In this document: positions 5,580 through 10,021 of the stretch, piece after piece | Position numbering within the stretch: position 1 is the first letter of the stretch | Layout of the letters: the number at the start of each line of letters is the position of its first letter | Assembly (NCBI GenBank): GCA_902806105.1 | Contig: CADCVI010000104.1 | Coordinates: forward strand, 1 to 10,021 | DNA: 10,021 bases | Origin: an uncultured Rubrobacteraceae bacterium | GTDB taxonomy: Bacteria; Actinomycetota; Rubrobacteria; Rubrobacterales; Rubrobacteraceae | Reading direction: 5' to 3' | The notes under the pieces: model-generated | Told to the model about the DNA's origin: nothing | Database searches by the model: none | The model's input: only the letters and a program-made list of their open reading frames with translations | Translations under genes and position numbers: made by a program

Positions 5580-6164
5580 TCATCCGGCGCGCAGCTCCGG
5601 GACAACTTGCCGCAGCTTCTCCCTTAGCTCCACCACCACGTTCTCCGGTGGCGGCCCGGTCGCCTGGCTGGGTGCATCGGCCGCGCGTTCGTCGAGGAAA
5701 CGCACGACCTGCTCCGCGCGCCCGACAATCTGCACCACCTCGTCGAACGAATCGTTACCCCCGGTGGCGAACCCCACGGACGCGAGGCCGACCGTTGCCT
5801 TTGCCACGAGCGCGCTCATTTCCTTCAAGGCTTCGCGGCTCCAGTCGAGCTCCCGACCCGGCGCGTAGGCCTGCTGCATTTTGTAGAGGACCTCGTTGAG
5901 CGCCCGTAGGCGCCCGATAGCGGCTTCGTCGGCGCCCCGTCCTACCGGAGGATCATCCGGCGAGAACAGGGCGCCTTGCGCTTTTGGGAAGAAGTCGCCC
6001 ACCTCCACCGCTAGAGCGCTTGCCAACTTCTGCAAGGTCTCCACGGTGGGGCTGCTCTTGCCGGTCTCGATGTGAACCAACGTAACCCGGTCTATACCAG
6101 CTTCGGCGGCGGTCCGCTCTTGACTCCAGCCGCGCTCCTTCCTGATCTGCCTAACGGACTTCAT
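5580..6164 (-). CDS. XRE-family HTH transcriptional regulator
   Basis: This encodes 194 residues. A Cro/CI-type HTH spans residues 1-60 (QIRKERGWSQERTAAEAGID, then VTLVHIETGKSSPTVETLQK, ALAVEVGDFF). A mostly helical C-terminal region (about 75-190), with no recognisable enzyme or ligand domain, may mediate oligomerisation. GGGAGG lies 6 nt before the ATG, and a good promoter sits just upstream (6198-6227). Such proteins usually repress their own promoter and neighbouring element genes. Placed directly upstream of the primase on the same strand, it is the likely repressor or immunity-type regulator of the element. The 206-base gap to the primase contains the antisense terminator. Confidence 0.88.
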   Translation of the reverse strand: MKSVRQIRKERGWSQERTAAEAGIDRVTLVHIETGKSSPTVETLQKLASALAVEVGDFFPKAQGALFSPDDPPVGRGADEAAIGRLRALNEVLYKMQQAYAPGRELDWSREALKEMSALVAKATVGLASVGFATGGNDSFDEVVQIVGRAEQVVRFLDERAADAPSQATGPPPENVVVELREKLRQVVPELRAG

Positions 6165-6197
6165 AGCGTGCCTCCCGGGTATCGAACCGCTTGCAAA

Positions 6198-6227
6198 ACT
6201 ATACTCCTAAATGTTGCGTAGAGTCAA
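6198..6227 (-). promoter_or_regulatory. Promoter of the XRE regulator gene
   Basis: Read on the minus strand, TTGACT (6227-6222) and TATAGT (6203-6198) are separated by 18 nt. They match the sigma-70 consensus at five of six positions each, and lie about 34 nt before the ATG. The surrounding AT-rich stretch stands out against the high-GC background. Confidence 0.7.
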
Positions 6228-6381
6228 CGCCTAAAGAACGGCAATGGACCTGTTGACAGAATCCTGCTCTCGGTACCGCTCCACCACTCCGAGAAAGGGC
6301 ACACAGCCCCGGTCCTCTATGGGAGGGACACAGGAGAGCATAAAGGGGCCCCTGGTGGGGGAGGATGTTCGGGGAAGGTAG

Positions 6382-6921
6382 CTAAGAACAGTACTCCTGC
6401 TGACACTTCAGAAGCTCATCTAGCTTCTTATGCCACTGAGCTGTGTATATCTTGTTTCGCTCAGCCTCTTGCCAAGCGTCGTGGCGCCCGACGTACAAGT
6501 CCAAGAACTGCTTGTCGATCTCCCACTGTTCTTTCTCCAGGATCCATGCCGCCTCGCCGCCACCTCCCCAGCTGTTCGCGTAGGGGTATGCCGATCCGCG
6601 GTACGGGTTTCGCCAGCGCATCCACCCCAACTCATCACGCGCGTCTTCGATGTTGTGGTACTTCTCGTACTTCTCAACTTCGGCGCTTCCGTATTTGTCC
6701 ATCTGGCTTTCTCTTAGCCGTGATGCCTCTTCTTGTTTTGATGCCGCCAGGTCTTGATGGAAAGCTATTTTCTGCTTCGCGCCTTCTATGGCGGCCTCGA
6801 CGGAGTCATGTATACCCAGGTGGCAAAGCACCTTCTGCCGATGCTTACCTTCCTCTCGATAGTTGCGCACCAGCTGGTAGTAGTGCTTACCATTCGACTT
6901 CTTGCGCCTCACGAACGCCAT
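6382..6921 (-). CDS. Protein with a transposase-like N-terminal domain
   Basis: This encodes 179 residues. The start (MAFVRRKKSNGKHYYQLVRN, then YREEGKHRQKVLCHLG) is the kind of N-terminal segment known from IS1634-like transposases, where it precedes the catalytic domain. No DDE catalytic domain follows. Instead there is a Lys/Glu/Gln-rich coiled-coil region (about 40-95), a Gly/Trp/Tyr-rich stretch (GWMRWRNPYRGSAYPYANSW), more charged helices and a Cys-containing end. It therefore looks like a stand-alone domain protein rather than an active transposase. Base composition is visibly lower in GC than its neighbours, suggesting separate acquisition. A GGGAGGAAGG site precedes the ATG by about 6 nt. 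The function is unknown; DNA binding is inferred. Confidence 0.75.
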   Translation of the reverse strand: MAFVRRKKSNGKHYYQLVRNYREEGKHRQKVLCHLGIHDSVEAAIEGAKQKIAFHQDLAASKQEEASRLRESQMDKYGSAEVEKYEKYHNIEDARDELGWMRWRNPYRGSAYPYANSWGGGGEAAWILEKEQWEIDKQFLDLYVGRHDAWQEAERNKIYTAQWHKKLDELLKCQQEYCS

Positions 6922-6956
6922 GACTTGCCTTCCTCCCGGTCTGAGTAGGCTTCGTC

Positions 6957-6989
6957 AGTATACGGGCGTGGTGCCTACTCGTGGTGCCT
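6957..6989 (-). promoter_or_regulatory. Candidate promoter with a 10-bp direct repeat
   Basis: CGTGGTGCCT occurs at 6967-6976 and 6980-6989 (13-bp period). A minus-strand TATACT -10 box lies at 6962-6957, about 36 nt before the gene start at 6921. The repeats cover the spacer and -35 position, where no TTGACA-like box is seen. That suggests activator-dependent or operator-controlled expression of the gene at 6382-6921. Confidence 0.4.
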
Positions 6990-7043
6990 GATGGGTCTAA
7001 GCTCCCAGATTGGTGGGCTAGAGTAGTTTCAATGGCGATCACT

Positions 7044-7085
7044 GGGGCGGCGGGAGAGCGACCAAACTCTGTATCCCGCCGCCCC
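7044..7085 (+). promoter_or_regulatory. Strong leader hairpin before the HNH nuclease gene
   Basis: GGGGCGGCGGGA (7044-7055) pairs perfectly with TCCCGCCGCCCC (7074-7085): a 12-bp GC-rich stem with an 18-nt loop, ending 25 nt before the ATG at 7111 and about 12 nt before its ribosome binding site. No T tract follows, so it may insulate the operon from upstream transcripts, stabilise its mRNA or serve as a regulatory leader. Confidence 0.6.
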
Positions 7086-7110
7086 CGGACAACACCTCGG
7101 GAGGTGCCGT

Positions 7111-7842
7111 ATGGACGATCTTAGCCCAAGCCCAGGAACTCCACCAGGGGAGCTCTGCTTACCCCTCGACAAGGAGCAGATCGAGGCGGCGAGGTCGGCT
7201 TGCCGTGAGAACAAGGGCGCGCAGTGGGCCCATGCCCTCGCCGTCGGCTTGATGGTGGGGGACAACGCTGAACTGAGGGACGGCCTCGTTGCCCTCCTCT
7301 TGGAACTCGACGTGCCGACCGTGACGATCTCTAACATGTTCAGCCTGAGCGGGCAGGAGGCGTGGGACATCACCGCATCGGATCCGGTCTCGATGTTCTT
7401 CTGCCTCGACTGCGGTGCGCTGCTCGAGGTCCGCGACCGCAGGGACCTGCTGCGCTTTCGCCGGGCGTTGCGGGTCGCCGCCAGTGCCAGGGTCGGGGAT
7501 CCGGATAACGCTGGCCTGCTCTGCGAAGCCTGCGCCGACCTCCAGCTTCAGGTCCACAACGAGGAGCAACGGCTGAGGAGGCTCGCTCGGGGCGCCCGGG
7601 CCGCGAAGCTGCGGAAGATGCCCTTTTCCGCGTACCGGATGCAACCTGAGTGGCAGGCGCGCAGGGCCGCCACGCTGGCGAGGGTGGGGTATCGCTGCCA
7701 GGTCTGTGGGACACGCGATGCGCGCCTAGACGTCCACCACAACACATACGCCAACTACGGCGACGAACGTCCGCAGGACTTGACCGTGCTTTGCAAGGAT
7801 TGCCATGGACTGTTTCATGGGAGGATGCGGGATGTTTCCTAG
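7111..7842 (+). CDS. HNH endonuclease domain protein with an extra zinc-binding region
   Basis: This encodes 243 residues. The N-terminal part (1-90) is of unknown fold. Residues 98-141 carry CLDC (C98, C101) and CEAC (C138, C141), a probable zinc ribbon. Residues about 175-237 form a typical HNH nuclease: W181 and R184-R185 on the first helix, CQVC (C196, C199), VHHN (H209, H210, N211), then LCKDCH (C228, C231, H232) and H236. HNH proteins of this type cut DNA using one metal ion held by the HH..H residues, with the four Cys holding structural zinc. All key residues are present, so it should be active. GGGAGGTG precedes the ATG. It is first of four coupled genes; its end overlaps the WW-tail gene by 11 bases. 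A defence or mobile-element role is inferred from company, not shown. Confidence 0.85.
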   Translation: MDDLSPSPGTPPGELCLPLDKEQIEAARSACRENKGAQWAHALAVGLMVGDNAELRDGLVALLLELDVPTVTISNMFSLSGQEAWDITASDPVSMFFCLDCGALLEVRDRRDLLRFRRALRVAASARVGDPDNAGLLCEACADLQLQVHNEEQRLRRLARGARAAKLRKMPFSAYRMQPEWQARRAATLARVGYRCQVCGTRDARLDVHHNTYANYGDERPQDLTVLCKDCHGLFHGRMRDVS

Positions 7843-7954
7843 GGCGTGCCTGTCGGTTGTGGAGGAGCCGGAGTGGACAGAGCTACGGTCCGCTACGGGG
7901 AGGGCACAGGAGGCCGCACGGAGGCCTTGGTGGCGTAAAGTGTTCGGAGCATGA
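7832..7954 (+). CDS. Small protein with a C-terminal RRPWWRKVFGA tail
   Basis: This 40-residue frame runs from an ATG at 7832 with GGGAGG 7 nt upstream. It overlaps the end of the HNH gene by 11 bases and the start of the next gene as ATGA. It reads MFPRACLSVVEEPEWTELRS and then a charged helix ending AARRPWWRKVFGA. The tail is nearly that of the HTH/coiled-coil protein at 2020-2538 (ERPWWRRWFGA). Both genes sit directly before, and overlap, a single-pass membrane protein gene. It may be a true small protein, or what remains of a longer HTH/coiled-coil homologue. The tail may bind membrane or the neighbouring membrane protein; that is inference. Confidence 0.6.
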   Translation: MFPRACLSVVEEPEWTELRSATGRAQEAARRPWWRKVFGA

Positions 7955-8523
7955 CAGCAACCACCCTCCTGATCTCGGGAGGTCTCACTATCTTCGGGAC
8001 CTTGCTCGGCGTGGCATTAGGCCTGTTCGGAGAAAGGTACCTGCGAGGAAGGGGAAACCTGCGGTGTCGTCTAGTTCGCAGCGAGCTTTCCTGGTCCCGG
8101 CGCGACATCGGGGATCTCGACCAAGAAGCCCGCTCGGTGGACCAAGTGGAGGACTTCGAAGAGTACGTGGCGAACGTCGAGTACGAACTCTCGTTCTTCA
8201 ACGAGAAAGAAGTCGACCACGGCCTCTCCAGTATCGTGGTCGTTTTTCTTGCGGACGGAGACGAGGTGAGGGTGGGGCCGACCAACCCCCAAGAAGGACT
8301 AGAGATCGTGAACCTCGCTGCCCGTCGGTGGTCGACTACCACGGTAGCGGGGCAGGTCGAAGGCCCGAGTAGTAGGTTGGTTAGGGACTGGCGGACGATA
8401 GAGGTACGGGGAGCGTTTCCGGATCATAGACCTTTCAAGCAAACGATCATGAGAAGGGTCGAAGCCAGCCCTGGCCAACGCAAGCCCCGTCTGTGGTGGC
8501 TTAGCCGGGTGTTCGGGGGGTAG
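7951..8523 (+). CDS. Single-pass membrane protein with a beta-rich domain and WW tail
   Basis: This encodes 190 residues. An N-terminal membrane helix (about residues 5-27; LLISGGLTIFGTLLGVALGL) precedes a soluble domain with alternating strands (NVEYELSFFNEKEVDHGLSS, IVVVFLADGDEVRVG, later DWRTIEVRGAFPDH). It ends PRLWWLSRVFGG, resembling the tail of the preceding 40-residue protein. A short N-terminus before the helix and Arg after it suggest the soluble part is cytoplasmic, though this is not certain. It overlaps the upstream gene (ATGA) and ends 2 bases before the next start. Its layout resembles the minus-strand membrane protein at 1523-2023, although sequence identity is not obvious by eye. 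No catalytic motif is seen and the function is unknown. Confidence 0.8.
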   Translation: MTATTLLISGGLTIFGTLLGVALGLFGERYLRGRGNLRCRLVRSELSWSRRDIGDLDQEARSVDQVEDFEEYVANVEYELSFFNEKEVDHGLSSIVVVFLADGDEVRVGPTNPQEGLEIVNLAARRWSTTTVAGQVEGPSSRLVRDWRTIEVRGAFPDHRPFKQTIMRRVEASPGQRKPRLWWLSRVFGG

Positions 8524-8525
8524 GG

Positions 8526-8876
8526 GTGCCGTTGTCCAACGAGGTGCTAGACAAGTACTTCCAGTTCTTCACTCATCTGTCCACGCTCAACTCCGCCGGG
8601 GCCGTCATCGTCCTGGCCGTCTCACAGACCCGACCCGAAGGTATGGAGCTGGCCGTGGTCCCGTTGGTGGTCTTCGGACTGTCGCTCCTGACCTCGCTGA
8701 GCGGCATGGAGGCCGTGCTGGTGTGCCTGTTGCACGAGGACAGGTCAAAGGCCCGAATAACAGTCCTGTGGAGTTGGAAGGTAGGGGCAGTCAAGTACCT
8801 GAAAGAAGCACGCCATTTCACCGTGTTGTTCTTCGTAGCAGGGTTGTCCGCGTTCGCCTACACCGCTCTCAGCTAG
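8526..8876 (+). CDS. Small multi-pass membrane protein
   Basis: This encodes 116 residues. Three hydrophobic segments are visible: about 17-33 (LSTLNSAGAVIVLAVSQ), 40-70 (LAVVPLVVFGLSLLTSLSGM onward) and 97-115 (FTVLFFVAGLSAFAYTALS). A basic loop between the second and third (HEDRSKARITVLWSWKVGAV) should be cytoplasmic. The GTG start at 8526 lies two bases after the preceding stop, with a GGGGGG ribosome binding site overlapping the end of that gene. It is last in the HNH operon. No family was recognised with confidence. As a small membrane protein beside a nuclease and an anchored protein it could be a membrane effector, but that is speculative. Confidence 0.78.
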   Translation: MPLSNEVLDKYFQFFTHLSTLNSAGAVIVLAVSQTRPEGMELAVVPLVVFGLSLLTSLSGMEAVLVCLLHEDRSKARITVLWSWKVGAVKYLKEARHFTVLFFVAGLSAFAYTALS

Positions 8877-9054
8877 CTATGCACCGAACTTCGCCTTGAC
8901 GATCTGTACAGAATAGTGTACGTTATTGCGTACGTTACCCCGAACGGTTAATCGGGGGGCGCGCTGCCGAGCGTGCGTACCGCCTAACCGAGCGGGTGAC
9001 TATTCGGATACGCAACTCCGGGCGGAAACTGGGGATCGGCACGAAAGGGGAACG
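8877..9054 (+). promoter_or_regulatory. Toxin-antitoxin promoter with triple YGTAC operator
   Basis: TTGACG (8896-8901) and TACGTT (8919-8924) at 17-bp spacing form a plausible promoter. TGTAC/CGTAC units begin at 8905, 8917 and 8929, a strict 12-bp period; the last two are part of the perfect repeat GTACGTTA (8918-8925, 8930-8937). They overlap the spacer and -10 box, as expected for autorepression by the antitoxin. CGAACTTCG (8885-8893) just upstream repeats a block also found at 9855-9863 and, inverted, at 1291-1299. Further on, CGGTTA (8945-8950) and TAACCG (8985-8990) are inverted. AAGGGG precedes the antitoxin ATG. Confidence 0.55.
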
Positions 9055-9384
9055 ATGTTGAAGCTGCCGGAGGTCCTCGGGGTGACCGAGGCCAGAGGCG
9101 AGATAGCCCACGTCCTGGAGGAGGTGGAGCAGGGCCGTACGTTCATCATAAAGGGCACGAAGGGTCGCGAGGCCCTCGTGATCAACGCCGACGTCTTCCG
9201 CCGGCTCCAGGACGCCTACCTCGAGGTCGTTGGCGAGCTCGAGACCATTAAGATCCTGAGCGACGAGCGGGCCATGAACGCCCTCCGGGAGTCGTCCGGC
9301 GAAGATCCGGAACGACTCTACACGCTCTCCGAGGTGGGGGGCATGATCGAGGAGGTCGAAGACGGTGAGGGGGCACAGCCCTAG
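9055..9384 (+). CDS. Phd/YefM-family antitoxin
   Basis: This encodes 109 residues. The N-terminal pattern VTEARGEIAHVLEEVEQGRT, then FIIKGTKGREALVINADVFR, is characteristic of Phd/YefM antitoxins: a dimeric DNA-binding fold followed by a disordered toxin-binding tail. Here the tail runs from about residue 55 (LEVVGELETIKILSDERAMN and an acidic end). The ATG at 9055 with AAGGGG upstream was chosen over an in-frame start at 8926, which falls inside the operator. It overlaps the toxin gene by 20 bases. It should neutralise the toxin and repress the operon. Confidence 0.88.
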   Translation: MLKLPEVLGVTEARGEIAHVLEEVEQGRTFIIKGTKGREALVINADVFRRLQDAYLEVVGELETIKILSDERAMNALRESSGEDPERLYTLSEVGGMIEEVEDGEGAQP

Positions 9385-9694
9385 GCGGAAACTTCTAGTC
9401 AACAAGACGGGCGTGGAGAGCCTGCTGGAGCTGCCTGCCAAGATCCAGAGGCAGGCGCTACGCAAGATGGAGACGATCGAGGCGGCGCCAGCGAGCGCCG
9501 GCTACCCCCTCCGCGCAGAGCTGAGGGGTTACCGTGGCATCCATAGCGGCCGCTACCGGATCATCTGGCGGCTGCTGGCGTTGGAGGACGGGGAGTTGGT
9601 AGCTGAGGTGGTCTATGTGGGGATCCGTTCCGAAGGCGACGACCGGGACGCCTACGCGGAGTTCACTAAGTTGTTCGGACTTCCCGGCCTCTGA
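9365..9694 (+). CDS. RelE/ParE-superfamily toxin
   Basis: This encodes 109 residues. Family-type features are an N-terminal helical pair (VESLLELPAKIQRQALRKME), LRGYRGIHSGRYRIIWRLL, and EVVYVGIRSEGDDRDAYAEF, which correspond to the conserved basic GxYRIIWR strand and the C-terminal strand of RelE/ParE toxins. RelE members cut mRNA on the ribosome and ParE members poison gyrase; sequence alone does not decide which applies. The GTG start at 9365 has GAGGAGG 9 nt upstream inside the antitoxin gene. The C-terminus reads AEFTKLFGLPGL. With the antitoxin it forms an addiction module, consistent with a mobile or plasmid-derived block. Confidence 0.85.
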   Translation: MRGHSPRRKLLVNKTGVESLLELPAKIQRQALRKMETIEAAPASAGYPLRAELRGYRGIHSGRYRIIWRLLALEDGELVAEVVYVGIRSEGDDRDAYAEFTKLFGLPGL

Positions 9695-9744
9695 CTCGTA
9701 AGGCCGGTACGAAGCCGCCCCGGTATCGTGGGATCAGGGCGCGC

Positions 9745-9789
9745 TTCTTATGTACAAGTTGGAGATGTGGCGGGTGGCGTACATAAGAA
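9745..9789. repeat. Perfect 11-bp inverted repeat
   Basis: TTCTTATGTAC (9745-9755) and GTACATAAGAA (9779-9789) are exact reverse complements separated by 23 nt. The inner halves share GTAC(A/G)T with the toxin-antitoxin operator units. It lies 50 nt after the toxin stop. It could be a binding site for a dimeric protein or an mRNA end structure; no T tract follows. Confidence 0.6.
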
Positions 9790-9854
9790 CCGCGTAATAC
9801 CTTCAGGAAGTGTTACCGCCCCCGCCGTCCTGGCCACGTCGGGCCAGGGCTGAG

Positions 9855-9887
9855 CGAACTTCGTGCCGAGGGGGTTCTAGGAAGTTC
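9855..9887 (-). repeat. Right copy of the CCTAGAA-N11-CGAAGTTCG motif
   Basis: On the minus strand CCTAGAA (9881-9875), 11 nt, CGAAGTTCG (9863-9855) repeats the arrangement at 1273-1299 in inverted orientation. GAACTTC (9856-9862) and GAAGTTC (9881-9887) also form a 7-bp stem with an 18-nt loop. It lies downstream of the 3' end of the minus-strand gene at the window edge. Confidence 0.4.
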
Positions 9888-9896
9888 TCGTTCCAC

Positions 9897-9913
9897 GATG
9901 CGCCGGCCGCATC
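9897..9913 (-). terminator. Hairpin just after the right-edge membrane protein gene
   Basis: GATGCG (9897-9902) and CGCATC (9908-9913) form a 6-bp stem with a 5-nt loop, 4 nt beyond the minus-strand stop codon. No T tract follows on the minus strand, so termination is only suggested by position. Confidence 0.35.
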
Positions 9914-9917
9914 AAGC

Positions 9918-10021
9918 TCAACCGCCGGAGACGACCGACAAGACCGCGCCAAAGAAGGTCGCGAGGGCGACGGCGACGATCGGTGAGAGCACCAGGACGA
10001 GGAGGATCAGGATCCCGGTCG
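9918..10021 (-). CDS. C-terminal end of a membrane protein (partial)
   Basis: Only the last 33 codons before TGA (9920-9918) are in the window; the 5' part lies beyond its right end. They encode a strongly hydrophobic segment, TGILILLVLVLSPIVAVALA followed by TFFGAVLSVVSGG, clearly a membrane helix ending near the C-terminus. Other frames here give Arg/Pro-rich sequence. The product cannot be named. It marks the probable right flank of the accessory block. Confidence 0.6.
   Translation of the reverse strand, partial: TGILILLVLVLSPIVAVALATFFGAVLSVVSGG

Noticed and set aside
5357..5605. 82-codon minus-strand frame between the XRE gene and the primase
   Set aside because: It overlaps both genes, has no ribosome binding site and gives Thr/Pro/Arg-rich sequence. 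The region is better explained as a leader.
6253..6258. Perfect TTGACA -35 box on the plus strand
   Set aside because: No -10-like hexamer lies at 16-18 nt and no plus-strand gene follows nearby.
6344..6353. AGGGGCCCCT palindrome after the gene at 6382 as a terminator
   Set aside because: It has no loop and only three T bases follow, so it cannot act as a normal hairpin terminator.
1244..9917. Integrase, relaxase, tRNA or classical att site marking an integrated element
   Set aside because: None is visible in any frame or intergenic stretch; the mobile-element interpretation rests on gene content only.

Overview
The window is high-GC DNA with frequent AGG arginine codons, GTG/TTG starts, strong GGAGG-type ribosome binding sites and 4-base stop/start overlaps. 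A LuxR-type regulator and proteins ending in a WW..(V/W)FG tail also occur. Together these suggest a high-GC actinobacterium, most likely Rubrobacter-like. That placement is inference; no rRNA or other marker gene is present.

Layout. (1) 147-1243, plus strand: a two-gene regulator operon. It holds a short degenerate receiver protein followed by a NarL/FixJ-type protein whose receiver lacks the phospho-acceptor Asp. This looks like the left flank. (2) 1244-1522: intergenic, with palindromes and a composite motif that recurs inverted near the right edge. (3) 1523-2538, minus strand: an HTH/coiled-coil protein ending in RPWWRRWFGA, overlapping a single-pass membrane protein with a beta-rich domain. 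(4) 2539-3197: a structured region with hairpins, two copies of a tandem repeat, and two related very short minus-strand frames, one of them interrupted. (5) 3194-5373, minus strand: a 651-residue DUF3854/Toprim-like primase-type replication protein and a coupled small protein. The primase gene carries a perfect 17-bp inverted repeat at a domain linker. (6) 5374-5579: the primase leader, with a clear rho-independent terminator on the opposite strand that implies a small antisense RNA. (7) 5580-6164: an XRE-type repressor with a good promoter. (8) 6382-6921: a lower-GC gene with a transposase-like N-terminal domain. (9) 7111-8876, plus strand: a tightly coupled four-gene operon (HNH nuclease, 40-residue WW-tail protein, single-pass membrane protein with a WW tail, multi-pass membrane protein). 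(10) 8885-9694: a Phd/RelE-ParE-type toxin-antitoxin operon with an iterated GTAC operator. (11) 9695-9917: intergenic with inverted repeats. (12) 9918-10021: the C-terminal end of a minus-strand membrane protein, the probable right flank.

Together, regions 3-10 look like an integrated plasmid-like or phage-like accessory block. It contains a replication protein, a possible antisense copy-control RNA, an XRE repressor, an addiction module and membrane/nuclease cargo. No integrase, relaxase, tRNA or CRISPR array is visible here. The best candidates for something new are the HNH/membrane operon together with its minus-strand counterpart sharing the WW tail plus membrane protein layout, the antisense RNA facing the primase leader, and the 17-bp inverted repeat inside the primase gene.
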